64,000 bases of DNA, from assembly GCF_030409235.1 (NCBI RefSeq), contig NZ_JAUFPO010000004.1, positions 62,001 through 126,000 of the forward strand, in the 5' to 3' direction. Both the position numbers and the translations under genes were made by a program. Positions 55,993-64,000 of the stretch are shown in pieces; within the stretch, counting starts at the first letter, position 1, and the number at the start of each line of letters is the position of its first letter. The notes beneath the pieces were generated by a model. That model ran no database searches. It had not been told where the DNA came from and saw nothing but the letters and a program-made list of their open reading frames with translations. Source of the stretch: Halomonas almeriensis (lineage in GTDB: Bacteria > Pseudomonadota > Gammaproteobacteria > Pseudomonadales > Halomonadaceae).

Positions 55993-56604
55993 GGGGGTGC
56001 CGCGACTGAACAGCCGCAGTTGCGTGTCGACCAGCTGGTTACCGCGCTCCTGCAGGGAAAATGCCTCGGTGTCACGCAGCCAGTCATGGTAGAGCCCACT
56101 CAGGGTTGTCTGGAGCAACTGCGTGGCTACCAGCGGATCGAGATCCTCGCGCAACAGTTGCTGGTCACGCGCCTCATCAAAATATCTCTGCAGGGCGCCC
56201 AGGCACTCCTCGGCCATCTCGGCCTGTATGGCCTGCGGGTCGATGTCATTGGAAAACTCACAGCGATGCAGCAGCGTGGCATGCACGCGCCGATGCTGGG
56301 GTTGCTCGAGTTGATGAAAGCCTCGCTGACACCCCAAGCGTATGGCATCGAGCGGTGATGCATCGGGGGCCGCCGACTCGGCCACTAGTTCCTCGAAGGG
56401 CATCCTGACCCTGTCCAGCACCGCCCGGAACAGGTCGCTCTTGTTGCGGAAGTGCCAGTAGACCGCACCGCGGGTCAGGCCGGCGTGACGAGCAATCTGT
56501 TCCAGTGAAGTGCAGGCAACGCCTTTCTCGAAGAAGACGGCCTCGGCGGCATCCAGCAACGCCACGCGGGTGGCCTCGGCTTCTGCCTTGGTACGTCTTG
56601 CCAT
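55984..56604 (-). CDS. TetR-family repressor of the efflux operon
   Basis: 206 residues from ATG 56604 (MARRTKAEAEATRVALLDAA), the standard AcrR-type start; a longer frame to 56640 is possible and neither has a clear ribosome site. The HTH covers TSLEQIARHAGLTRGAVYWHFRNKSDLF (residues 34-61). The C-terminal half is the AcrR-like ligand domain. Matching palindromes lie upstream of its own gene and of tolC and the MFP gene, so it should repress all three and itself. Confidence 0.9.
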   Translation of the reverse strand: MARRTKAEAEATRVALLDAAEAVFFEKGVACTSLEQIARHAGLTRGAVYWHFRNKSDLFRAVLDRVRMPFEELVAESAAPDASPLDAIRLGCQRGFHQLEQPQHRRVHATLLHRCEFSNDIDPQAIQAEMAEECLGALQRYFDEARDQQLLREDLDPLVATQLLQTTLSGLYHDWLRDTEAFSLQERGNQLVDTQLRLFSRGTPSS

Positions 56605-56663
56605 AGAGGAACTCAACTTTGTGGTGGTGCCTTTCGCCATTCTACCCGAGGGGTGGGTGTTTT

Positions 56664-56681
56664 ACATGCGTTGGTGCATGT
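56664..56681. promoter_or_regulatory. Putative TetR operator upstream of tetR
   Basis: ACATGC-N6-GCATGT, a perfect 6-bp dyad, located between the tetR gene (-) and the aspartoacylase-like gene (+). It fits autoregulation. Confidence 0.65.
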
Positions 56682-56748
56682 CGCTCGTCTTCCGACGTCG
56701 CGCCGTGTATAACTGCCCTCTGGATTGTTTCATCAACAGGGAAAGACC

Positions 56749-57780
56749 ATGGCGCGTGCCCCCTTTGAACTGGCCGATGTGAGTGTCTCCCCCGGAAGCC
56801 GTCAGCAGATTGATGTGCCGGTCGCCAAGTTATACACCCATGCCCCTTTGTACATCCCGGTCGAGGTGGTGCATGGCCGGAAACCAGGGCCTGTCATGCT
56901 GGTCTGCGGTGGCATACACGGCGATGAAATCAACGGCGTCGAGATCGTCAGGCGTCTGCTGGGCTCCCGGCAGTTGTCGCGCTTGAAGGGCACCTTGATC
57001 GCCGTGCCAATCGTCAACGTCTTCGGCTTCGTGCAGCACACTCGCTACCTGCCTGACCGACGTGACCTGAATCGCTGCTTCCCTGGCAGTGAGTCGGGGT
57101 CGCTGGGGGGGCGTGTGGCGGCGCTGTTTCGCGAGCAGATTGTCGATCAGGCGACGCACATCATCGACTTGCACACCGGAGCGATTCACCGCACCAATCT
57201 GCCGCAGATACGGGCCCAGTTGGCGACCAGCGAGGAGACCGAACGCATGGCCAATGCCTTCGGGGCGCCGGTCATCCTGAATGCCGAACTCCGCGAGGGC
57301 AGTCTTCGCCACTATGCGCAGAACCGTGGCACGCCGGTCCTGACCTACGAGGCTGGTGAGGCTCTGCGCTTCGATGAGTGGGCCATTACGCCCGGGGTAC
57401 GTGGTGTGCTCAGGGTCATGCGGCGACTGGGCATGCTCAGCGGAAGCAAACGGCGTCGCGAGCCGCCGGCGGCGGAAATCGCCAATGGCTCGAGCTGGGC
57501 GAGGGCGCCAATCGACGGCATCCTGCGGCCCCAGGTGCGGCTTGGCGCGCGCGTGGCCAGAGGTCAGCAGCTGGGGCGTGTCGCCGATGCCTTTGGCAAT
57601 GCCGAGGGTGAAGTGCGCTCCATGGCGGATGGCATCGTGATCGGCATGGGCCGTTTGCCGCTGGTCAATGAAGGCGAGGCGCTGTTTCACATTGCCCGAT
57701 TCGACGAGATCGACGAGGCGGAGAGTGCCATCGAAACCTTTCAGTCCAGCCTCGAGCCACCTCCCGACTCGCTCTACTAA
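56749..57780 (+). CDS. Succinylglutamate desuccinylase/aspartoacylase-family protein
   Basis: 343 residues with AGGGAAAG before the ATG. Zinc-carboxypeptidase-like fold: GGIHGDEINGVEI (His and Glu metal ligands), DRRDLNRCFPG and HIIDLHTGAIHRTN (third ligand His). From about residue 250 a second all-beta part follows (APIDGILRPQVRLGARVARG), typical of the AstE/AspA-like group. Substrate is unknown; N-acylated amino acids or ectoine-related acetyl compounds are options. Confidence 0.9.
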   Translation: MARAPFELADVSVSPGSRQQIDVPVAKLYTHAPLYIPVEVVHGRKPGPVMLVCGGIHGDEINGVEIVRRLLGSRQLSRLKGTLIAVPIVNVFGFVQHTRYLPDRRDLNRCFPGSESGSLGGRVAALFREQIVDQATHIIDLHTGAIHRTNLPQIRAQLATSEETERMANAFGAPVILNAELREGSLRHYAQNRGTPVLTYEAGEALRFDEWAITPGVRGVLRVMRRLGMLSGSKRRREPPAAEIANGSSWARAPIDGILRPQVRLGARVARGQQLGRVADAFGNAEGEVRSMADGIVIGMGRLPLVNEGEALFHIARFDEIDEAESAIETFQSSLEPPPDSLY

Positions 57781-57789
57781 CCCGGTGAG

Positions 57790-58788
57790 TCAGCCCGCCA
57801 TGGCGGGCTGATCCTCGGCCACCAGGCCGAGTGCGTCATCCAGCACTGCAAGGCCGGCCCCCTCCCGGTGGGCGTTCTCCGAGAGGTGGCGGCGAAAGCG
57901 GCGTCCGCCGGGACATCCCTGGAACAGCCCCAGCAGGTGGCGTGTCAGGTGATTGAGCCGGGCCCCTTCCGCGAGTCGCTCGGCGATGTAGGGGCGCAGG
58001 GCGCGCGCCGCCGCATGGCGGCTGGTGGCGGGGTCCTCGGCGTTATACAGCCGCGAGTCCACCGACGACAGCAGCCAGGGGTTCTGATAGGCTTCGCGGC
58101 CGATCATGACGCTGTCGACCCGGTCCAGCTGTGCGCGACATTCCTCCAGGCCCTTGATACCGCCATTGATGCCGATGTGAAGCCCCGGATACTGGGCTTT
58201 CAGGCGATGCACCCGCGGATAGTTGAGCGGGGGCACATCGCGGTTTTCCTTGGGCGACAGGCCTTCCAGCCAGGCCTTGCGGGCATGCACGATGAAGGTC
58301 TCGCAGCCGGCTTCCGCGACCTGTTCCACGAACCGTGCCAGGTCGGCATCCTCGTCCTGGTCATCGATACCGATCCGACACTTCACGGTGACCGGAATCG
58401 AGACCTGAGCCTGCATGGCCTTGACCGCCGCGGCCACCTTGTCCGGGTGCGCCATCAGGCAGGCGCCGATGAGGTTGTTCTGCACCCGGTCGCTGGGACA
58501 ACCGACATTGAGGTTGACCTCGTCGTACCCCCAGTGTTCGGCGATGGCCGCGCACTCGGCCAGCGCTCCGGCGTCGCTGCCACCGAGCTGCAGCGCCAGC
58601 GGATGCTCGACCGGGTCATGGCCCAGGAAGCGTTCGCGGGGCGAGCCATACAGGATGGCGCCCGTGGTCACCATCTCTGTGTACAGCAGGGCCCGCCTCG
58701 TCAGGGTCCGGGCGAATGCGCGGTAGTCGCGGGTCGTCCAGTCCATCATGGGTGCCACGGAGAAGGTTCGGTCGAGGGTGCTGGTCAT
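57790..58788 (-). CDS. dusA: tRNA-dihydrouridine(20/20a) synthase
   Basis: 332 residues. FMN-dependent enzyme that reduces uridine 20/20a of tRNA. The catalytic cysteine lies in NLNVGCPSDRVQNNLIGACLM (a region near residue 95). N-terminal SVAPMMDWTTRDYRAFARTL and the C-terminal GINGGIKGLEECRAQL and VMIGREAYQNPWLL are DusA features. The final codons overlap a palindrome (57790-57811) that may act as a terminator for both convergent genes. Confidence 0.95.
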   Translation of the reverse strand: MTSTLDRTFSVAPMMDWTTRDYRAFARTLTRRALLYTEMVTTGAILYGSPRERFLGHDPVEHPLALQLGGSDAGALAECAAIAEHWGYDEVNLNVGCPSDRVQNNLIGACLMAHPDKVAAAVKAMQAQVSIPVTVKCRIGIDDQDEDADLARFVEQVAEAGCETFIVHARKAWLEGLSPKENRDVPPLNYPRVHRLKAQYPGLHIGINGGIKGLEECRAQLDRVDSVMIGREAYQNPWLLSSVDSRLYNAEDPATSRHAAARALRPYIAERLAEGARLNHLTRHLLGLFQGCPGGRRFRRHLSENAHREGAGLAVLDDALGLVAEDQPAMAG

Positions 58789-58963
58789 GCGATTCGGCTA
58801 CAGGAAGCGTGAGATATGGTCGTTATTCTATCACTCCGGGGCGGGCTTGCGAGAGTCGGTGGTGCTGCATCGGCATCAGGCCGCGGGATATTGGTTGAAG
58901 TGTGTCGGCAGGTGCGTGGCGGAATGATACGCTGAAGGCTCATCCTCGGTGCTGGGGGCACGC

Positions 58964-59512
58964 ATGAAGAGATGGCAGCCAGTCGTGCTGAGCGTCGTGC
59001 TGTTGGTGGCGGGCTGTGGCAGTGATGATCAGCTAGACGATGATCGTCTGGGCGGAGTGGCGCAGCCGGATACCGAAGCGAAGGAGGCCAGTGCCGAAGA
59101 GGCGAACGCTTTGGCTCAGCCGGTGGAGTTCGATGTCTCGGTGCACCTCGATGAGACCAGCCGCCTGGTCATCGAGGTGGCGACCAATCTGCCCGAGGGG
59201 ACTCGGCTGCGGATAATGGCCGACCGCAGTGCCAGCGGCGTCAGCTGGCGTGACAGCCAGGAGGTCGCGGACGGTGCCGTATCGGCCGGCCCCTTCGGTC
59301 CAGGCAGTGGCCTGCCCGAAGGAGACTACCGGATACGTGTGGTCATGCCGCCGGCCAGCGTGCAGCCGGCAGCGGTCCGGTCGCGCCTGGGAGACAAGGG
59401 GCAGCACCTGACCGGGGAATGGGTCGTCGAGTCCGAACATGGGCTGGGGCAGATCGTGGAAGCCGCCTGGCAGGTGCGCATCGAGCCCTCAGGGGTGAAA
59501 TTCCTGCCCTGA
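58964..59512 (+). CDS. Predicted lipoprotein of unknown function
   Basis: 182 residues from ATG 58964. The signal is MKRWQPVVLSVVLLVAGCGS with a lipobox at VAGC. The mature part starts with an acidic linker and then a beta-rich domain (FDVSVHLDETSRLVIEVATNLPEGTRLRI as a region; GDYRIRVVMPPASVQP). It is probably anchored to the outer membrane. No family is recognised. A hairpin terminator follows. Confidence 0.75.
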   Translation: MKRWQPVVLSVVLLVAGCGSDDQLDDDRLGGVAQPDTEAKEASAEEANALAQPVEFDVSVHLDETSRLVIEVATNLPEGTRLRIMADRSASGVSWRDSQEVADGAVSAGPFGPGSGLPEGDYRIRVVMPPASVQPAAVRSRLGDKGQHLTGEWVVESEHGLGQIVEAAWQVRIEPSGVKFLP

Positions 59513-59589
59513 CATCCGCCTGCCTGTTGTCGGGGATTATCCGGGACAGGCTGCCGGTAGCAGGTGAGGTGCGTATAATGCCGGTGACT

Positions 59590-59612
59590 GCCCGGTGAGC
59601 GGGCTTCTTTTT
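59590..59612 (+). terminator. Hairpin terminator before gltX
   Basis: GCCCG and CGGGC enclose GTGAG and are followed by TTCTTTTTT. It ends the lipoprotein transcript. A TATAAT at 59574-59579 lies just upstream, so a gltX transcript from that box would begin within or next to this hairpin. Confidence 0.7.
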
Positions 59613-59635
59613 TCATTGATCGGACCCAGGATGAC

Positions 59636-61114
59636 ATGACCGTACGTACTCGTATTGCGCCGTCTCCCACCGGAGATCCCCATGTGGGCACGGCCTATAT
59701 TGCCCTGTTCAATCTGTGCTTCGCTCGGCAGCACGGAGGCCAGTTCATTCTTCGCATCGAGGACACGGATCGTCAGCGGTCCACCGCCGAATCCGAGCAG
59801 ATGATTCTCGATTCGCTGCGTTGGCTGGGGCTCGAGTGGGACGAAGGACCGGATGTTGGGGGCCCTCATGGCCCTTATCGACAGAGTGAGCGCGGTGATA
59901 TCTATGTCGAGTATGCCCGGCAGCTGGTGGAGTCGGGCCATGCGTTCAAGTGCTATCGCACCAGTGAAGAGCTGGATCAGCTGCGTGAAGAACGCAAGGC
60001 GGCGGGGCAGCATCTGGCTCTGAAACCCGATGACCTGGCGCTGCCTGCCGATGAAGTGGCACGCCGCGAGCAGGAAGGCTGGCCCCATGTGGTGCGCATG
60101 ACGGTGCCCACCCAGGGTACTTGTGTGGTCAAGGATATGCTGCGCGGCTCCATCGAGGTCGACTGGGCCCAGGTGGACGCCCAGGTTCTGCTGAAGTCGG
60201 ATGGCATGCCCACCTATCATCTGGCCAATGTGGTGGATGACCACCTGATGGGTATCACCCATGTATTGCGGGGCGAGGAGTGGATCAATTCCGCGCCCAA
60301 GCACCAGCTGCTCTATGAATACTTCGGCTGGCCGATGCCGACCATCTGTCACATGCCCCTGCTGCGCAATCCCGACAAGTCGAAGCTGTCAAAGCGCAAG
60401 AATCCGACGTCGATCAACTATTATCGGCGCATGGGTTATCTCCCGCAGGCCGTGGCGAACTACCTGGGGCGCATGGGCTGGTCGATGCCCGACGAGCGCG
60501 AGAAGTTCACCCTGGACGAGATGATGGCACATTTCGATATTCAGCGTGTGTCGCTTGGCGGGCCGGTTTTCGATCTGGAAAAACTGTCCTGGCTGAATGG
60601 CCTGTATATCCGCGAGGACCTGGATGACGATGCCTTGCTCGAGGCCCTGAAAGAGTGGGCCTTCAACGAAGCCTATGCGCGCCAGATTCTGCCCCAGGTT
60701 CGCCCCCGGGTGGAGACACTGTCGGAGGTCATGCCGCTGGCCGGGCACTTCTTCGCCGGAACGGTCAATGTGGACGAAACGAGCTTTGCCGGGGTGAAGC
60801 TGGAACGCGAGACGCTCGTCAAGCTGCTGCAGTTTCTGTCCTGGCGGTGCGAAACACTGCCTGCCTGGAACAAGGAAGCCCTGCTGGCCGAGGTCAAGGC
60901 TCTCTCCAGCCATTTCGAACTGAAGATGAAGGAGTTCCTGGCACCGGTTTTCATCGCCATCACCGGCTCTTCCACGAGTACCTCCGTGATGGACGCCATG
61001 GCGATCCTCGGCTCGGATGTCACCCGAGCCCGACTGCGCCACGCCATTAGCGTGCTGGGCGGCGTGTCCAAGAAACAGACAAAGCGCTTCGAGAAGGAGT
61101 ACAGAGAGCTGTAA
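59636..61114 (+). CDS. gltX: Glutamyl-tRNA synthetase
   Basis: 492 residues, class I synthetase. The HIGH-type motif is [13 protein letters not shown] near the N-terminus and the KMSKS-type motif is KLSKRKN at about residue 252. [12 protein letters not shown] and [20 protein letters not shown] are also family-typical. It charges tRNA-Glu, whose gene lies 250 bp downstream. The translation start is close to the terminator of the upstream gene. Confidence 0.97.
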   Translation: MTVRTRIAPSPTGDPHVGTAYIALFNLCFARQHGGQFILRIEDTDRQRSTAESEQMILDSLRWLGLEWDEGPDVGGPHGPYRQSERGDIYVEYARQLVESGHAFKCYRTSEELDQLREERKAAGQHLALKPDDLALPADEVARREQEGWPHVVRMTVPTQGTCVVKDMLRGSIEVDWAQVDAQVLLKSDGMPTYHLANVVDDHLMGITHVLRGEEWINSAPKHQLLYEYFGWPMPTICHMPLLRNPDKSKLSKRKNPTSINYYRRMGYLPQAVANYLGRMGWSMPDEREKFTLDEMMAHFDIQRVSLGGPVFDLEKLSWLNGLYIREDLDDDALLEALKEWAFNEAYARQILPQVRPRVETLSEVMPLAGHFFAGTVNVDETSFAGVKLERETLVKLLQFLSWRCETLPAWNKEALLAEVKALSSHFELKMKEFLAPVFIAITGSSTSTSVMDAMAILGSDVTRARLRHAISVLGGVSKKQTKRFEKEYREL

Positions 61115-61214
61115 TATGCGGCTGCGCCGCTTTGAGAAGGAAGAGCGGCGAGCCGCGCTGCGAAGAGGGAAGGGGTGTCGAGCTTTCTTCTTTCCTCTTT
61201 CTACTTAAAGTCTG

Positions 61215-61243
61215 TTGACGAATCCCACCTTGGTCAGTAGTAT
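61215..61243 (+). promoter_or_regulatory. Predicted promoter of the tRNA pair
   Basis: TTGACG (61215-61220), a 17-bp spacer and TAGTAT (61238-61243) upstream of tRNA-Ala. The following GCTTCG is GC-rich, as in stringently controlled stable-RNA promoters. Confidence 0.6.
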
Positions 61244-61265
61244 ATGCTTCGTCTTCACGAGATAT

Positions 61266-61341
61266 GGGGCCTTAGCTCAGCTGGGAGAGCGCAACACTGG
61301 CAGTGTTGAGGTCAGCGGTTCGAGCCCGCTAGGCTCCACCA
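61266..61341 (+). tRNA. tRNA-Ala (anticodon GGC)
   Basis: 76 bases with encoded CCA. The acceptor arm is GGGGCCT/AGGCTCC, the anticodon loop is CTGGCAG-like with GGC, and the T-arm has GGTTCGAGCC. Confidence 0.95.
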
Positions 61342-61364
61342 TCATCTCGATTCGAAGCCGGTGC

Positions 61365-61440
61365 GTCCCATTCGTCTAGTGGTCCAGGACACCGCCCTTT
61401 CACGGCGGTAACAGGGGTTCGAACCCCCTATGGGACGCCA
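61365..61440 (+). tRNA. tRNA-Glu (anticodon TTC)
   Basis: 76 bases with encoded CCA. The acceptor arm is GTCCCAT/ATGGGAC, the anticodon loop CTTTCAC gives TTC, and the T-arm is GGGGTTCGAACCCC. The placement after gltX matches its synthetase. Confidence 0.96.
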
Positions 61441-61871
61441 CTTTATTACCTCCCCAATGTATCCACGCTTAGCCAAGCCTGCCCTTGTCGGGGAGGCCGA
61501 TTCGGCATGTTCCTCACTTGTGGATAGAAGTTTCCCGACCATGCTTCGAGAGCGTTTTCAAGGCTTGAAAAGCACTTTTTTGGCTTGACTTGTCCACTTC
61601 TTCTGTTCCGTGTCTTGTATCCCGCCATTGACATCGCGTGATCCCGCATGATGCCGGGGTTTTTAAGAAAAACTTTACGAATCAATGGTTTATATCGGGT
61701 TAAAAATTGACCAATCTGAGCGTGAGCCGCAGCTCATGGCGATTCAGGGACGTTTTGGAAAGGTTTTAAACAGGTTTATCCACAGAATGTGTGGAAAAGG
61801 GGGCGGAGGCCTTGCCGGGCTTGCCTGGAGACCAGGGCAAACCCCTGTTTCAGGCGCACCAGCCCCCTGGC
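61441..61871. other. Gene-free stretch with a DnaA-box pair
   Basis: No convincing gene is seen in these 431 bp. It is AT-richer in the middle. A perfect DnaA box TTATCCACA lies at 61776-61784, and TGTGGAAAA (TTTTCCACA on the other strand) follows closely, giving an inverted pair. No cluster of boxes or dnaA/gidA gene is near, so it is not an origin on this evidence. Confidence 0.6.
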
Positions 61872-62762
61872 TCACTGGTTTTTGAAAGACTGAAGGCGAC
61901 GCAGTAGGGCAGAGGTATCCCAGCGTCCACCCCCCATGGTCTGCAGGTCGGCATAGAATTGATCGACCAGAGCGGTGACCGGCAATTTTGCCTGTAGCTG
62001 GCGAGCCTGATCGAGACAGATTCCCAGGTCCTTGCGCATCCAGTCGATGGCAAAACCGTGGTCGTAGTCACCCGCAATCATGGTCCGGTGGCGGTTCTCC
62101 ATCTGCCAAGAGCCGGCCGCCCCCTGGGCGATGACCTCGACGACGCGGGCCTGATCCAGCCCGGCCTGTTCAGCAAAATGCAGTCCCTCGGACAGGCCCT
62201 GGACCAGTCCGGCGATGCAGATCTGATTGACCATCTTGGTCAACTGACCGCTACTGGCCGGGCCCATCAGGGTCACGGCACGGCCATAGTTTGCCAGCAC
62301 CGGCCGGGCGCGCTGAAAGTCGCTTTCGGTACCGCCGCACATTACCGTCAGGGCGCCTTTCTCGGCGCCTTGCTGGCCGCCGGATACTGGCGCATCGAGA
62401 AAGCCGATTTCGCGCTCTCTACAGGCCTCATCGAGGCTCTCGGCGAGGCTGGCAGACGCCGTGGTATGGTCGATCAGCAGGCTGCCGGCTGACATGCCGT
62501 GCAAGGCGCCATCGGTTCCGGTGGTGACAGCTCTGACATCATCGTCATTGCCCACGCAAAGCAGCACCAGATCGGCGTTTTCGGCGGCTTCTCGAGGTGT
62601 TGGCTGCTGGCTGCCGCCGTATGCCGCTACCCAGGCATCGGCCTTGGCTGGTGTGCGATTGTAGACCTGGAGGTCGTGGCCGGCGCGGGCCAGGTGGCCC
62701 GCCATGGGGAAGCCCATGACACCGAGCCCGATAAAAGCGATGCGTTGGCAGGATTGGGTCAC
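61872..62762 (-). CDS. 3-hydroxyisobutyrate dehydrogenase-like NAD(P) oxidoreductase
   Basis: 296 residues. The N-terminal Rossmann motif is FIGLGVMGFPMAGHLARAG. The substrate-binding segment is DAPVSGGQQGAEKGALTVM and the catalytic lysine lies in SSGQLTKMVNQICIAG. This is the beta-hydroxyacid dehydrogenase family (3-hydroxyisobutyrate, tartronate semialdehyde or related substrates). Substrate is not determined by context. Confidence 0.9.
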   Translation of the reverse strand: MTQSCQRIAFIGLGVMGFPMAGHLARAGHDLQVYNRTPAKADAWVAAYGGSQQPTPREAAENADLVLLCVGNDDDVRAVTTGTDGALHGMSAGSLLIDHTTASASLAESLDEACREREIGFLDAPVSGGQQGAEKGALTVMCGGTESDFQRARPVLANYGRAVTLMGPASSGQLTKMVNQICIAGLVQGLSEGLHFAEQAGLDQARVVEVIAQGAAGSWQMENRHRTMIAGDYDHGFAIDWMRKDLGICLDQARQLQAKLPVTALVDQFYADLQTMGGGRWDTSALLRRLQSFKNQ

Positions 62763-62807
62763 TGTATGCCTCCTGGCGTTGCCTGTAAGGGTGTTGGCGG
62801 GAAATAA

Positions 62808-62837
62808 ACAAAAAAGGCCACCGTGGAAGGTGGCCTT
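62808..62837 (-). terminator. Intrinsic terminator of gltA
   Basis: On the minus strand, AAGGCCACC and GGTGGCCTT form a 9-bp stem around TTCCAC and are followed by TTTTTGTTT, 32 bp after the gltA stop. Confidence 0.9.
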
Positions 62838-62868
62838 GTCAAGGTGCGCGGTGTCAGTCTGGCGACAC

Positions 62869-64000
62869 TCAGTTGCCGGGGTAGTCCCGCTTGTCGTGTC
62901 CCACGTAGAGCTGGCGCGGGCGGCCGATCTTGTAACTGTCGCTGATCATTTCATGCCAGTGAGAAATCCAGCCGATGGTTCGCGACACGGCAAAGATGAC
63001 CGTGAACATGTTCTTCGGAATCCCCATGGCTTTGAGGATGATGCCCGAATAGAAGTCGACGTTCGGGTACAGCTTGCGTTCGATGAAGTATTCATCTTCC
63101 AGGGCGATCTGTTCAAGTCGCTTGGCGATGCGCAGCTGGGGGTCGTCGGAGCGCCCGAGCTGCTCCAGGACCTCGTCACAGGTTTCCTTCATGACCTTGG
63201 CGCGCGGGTCGAAGTTGCGATAGACACGGTGGCCGAAGCCCATCAGCTTGAAGGGGTCATCCTTGTCCTTGGCGCGATCGATGTAGCGCTGGATGTTGTC
63301 TTCGCTCTCATCGCCGATTTCGTCGAGCATGTTGAGCACAGCTTCGTTGGCCCCTCCGTGAGCCGGTCCCCAGAGGGCCGCGATACCGGCACTGATGCAG
63401 GCAAACGGGTTGGCGCCGGTGGAGCCCGCCAGACGAACCGTCGAGGTTGAGGCGTTCTGCTCGTGGTCGGCATGCAACATGAAGATGCGGTCCATGGCCT
63501 TGGCGTAGACCGGATTGATCTCATAGTCCTCACAGGGGTTGCTGAACATCATGTACAGGAAGTTCTCTGCGTAGTTCAGGTTGTTGCGAGGATAGTTGAA
63601 GGGTTGCCCGATGTTGTACTTGTAGGACATGGCCGCGATGGTGGGCATCTTGGCAATCAGGCGGATAGCGCTGACCTCGCGGTCCTCCTGTTTGGTGATG
63701 TCGAGATGATCATGATAGAAGGCGGCCAGGCCACCGACCACGCCACACAGGATCGACATCGGGTGGGCATCGCGGCGAAAGCCCTTGAAGAAGTTGGCGA
63801 TCTGCTCATGCACCATGGTGTGTGAGGTGATGCGGTTGGCAAAGTCGGCGTACTCGGCATCGCTGGGCAGCTCACCGAACATCAACAGGTAGCTGAGTTC
63901 GACGAAATCCGAGTGTTCAGCCAGCTGGCCGATGGGATAGCCGCGATGCAGCAGCATGCCCTGGCCACCATCGATGTAGGTGATGGCGGACGAACAGGAG
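62869..64000 (-). CDS. gltA: Citrate synthase, 5'-truncated by window edge
   Basis: The last 376 codons of a type II (hexameric, NADH-sensitive type) citrate synthase; the start lies beyond 64000. Readable sites: [22 protein letters not shown], the catalytic-histidine segment [34 protein letters not shown] and [14 protein letters not shown]. The C-terminus has [17 protein letters not shown]. It condenses acetyl-CoA (for example from taurine via Xsc/Pta) with oxaloacetate. Confidence 0.96.
   Translation of the reverse strand, partial: SCSSAITYIDGGQGMLLHRGYPIGQLAEHSDFVELSYLLMFGELPSDAEYADFANRITSHTMVHEQIANFFKGFRRDAHPMSILCGVVGGLAAFYHDHLDITKQEDREVSAIRLIAKMPTIAAMSYKYNIGQPFNYPRNNLNYAENFLYMMFSNPCEDYEINPVYAKAMDRIFMLHADHEQNASTSTVRLAGSTGANPFACISAGIAALWGPAHGGANEAVLNMLDEIGDESEDNIQRYIDRAKDKDDPFKLMGFGHRVYRNFDPRAKVMKETCDEVLEQLGRSDDPQLRIAKRLEQIALEDEYFIERKLYPNVDFYSGIILKAMGIPKNMFTVIFAVSRTIGWISHWHEMISDSYKIGRPRQLYVGHDKRDYPGN

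Noticed and set aside
61441..61871. Chromosomal replication origin
   Set aside because: There are only two DnaA boxes, no AT-rich unwinding cluster and none of the usual dnaA/gidA neighbours.
1..64000. CRISPR array
   Set aside because: No regularly spaced short repeats were seen; the only repeats are the 111-bp pair, the IS copies and the 28-bp pair.

Overview
The window looks like a chromosomal segment of a GC-rich, moderately halophilic gammaproteobacterium, most like Halomonas or a close relative. The evidence is gltX followed by tRNA-Ala(GGC) and tRNA-Glu(TTC), opgG-opgH, a MexAB-OprM-type efflux operon, a TRAP transporter and a complete taurine dissimilation set. This placement is by gene content only.

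Region 1 (1-13.8 kb) is a sulfonate (taurine) catabolic locus. TauX/TauY (11.9-13.8 kb) would oxidise taurine to sulfoacetaldehyde. Xsc (2.2-4.0 kb) would cleave sulfoacetaldehyde to acetyl phosphate and sulfite, Pta would make acetyl-CoA, and a TauE/SafE exporter (frameshifted at a C8 tract) would remove sulfite. An IclR regulator sits divergent to xsc, and the same 37-bp dyad occurs upstream of xsc and in the 11.6-kb intergenic region, which suggests one regulon. Between the two halves lies an unexplained operon on the minus strand: a CobS-like AAA+ ATPase, a CobT-like VWA protein and two small Lin0512-family paralogues, with no cobalt chelatase large subunit or cobalamin genes nearby. A class-V aminotransferase-like protein that appears to lack the PLP lysine lies at the left edge. 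A roughly 1.9-kb AT-richer island, bounded by a 111-bp exact repeat of the 3' end of one Lin0512 gene, has inserted beside this operon. It carries an unrecognised two-TM protein and a small partner.

Region 2 (13.8-27.3 kb) holds a LysR regulator, a GltS-like symporter fused by deletion to an amidohydrolase, a CobW-type GTPase, a MocR regulator, a molybdoenzyme whose Fe-S electron-transfer module is fused to the catalytic chain together with a membrane cytochrome subunit, and a TRAP transporter (DctQPM).

Region 3 (27.4-34.1 kb) is a decay zone: two IS1380-like copies, ISL3 and IS3 remnants, a truncated GMC oxidoreductase, an intact YeiH-type anion exporter between the IS copies, and a multiply broken GH13_18 sugar phosphorylase.

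Region 4 (34.2-48.8 kb) is mostly housekeeping: a TPP riboswitch with tenA, opgGH, an LpxL-type acyltransferase, an acyl-CoA dehydrogenase with an enoyl-CoA hydratase, MOSC, 2OG oxygenase, two NUDIX hydrolases, a NIF3/YqfO-like domain and a fructosamine kinase.

Region 5 (48.9-56.6 kb) is a TolC/MFP/RND efflux operon with a TetR repressor. Three matching palindromes (ACATRC-N6-GNATGT) lie upstream of tolC, the MFP gene and tetR. Region 6 (56.7-64 kb) has an aspartoacylase-like protein, DusA, a lipoprotein, GltX, two tRNAs, a hydroxyisobutyrate-dehydrogenase-like enzyme and the 3' part of gltA.

All functional names come from reading motifs and recalled family resemblance. No database search was possible.
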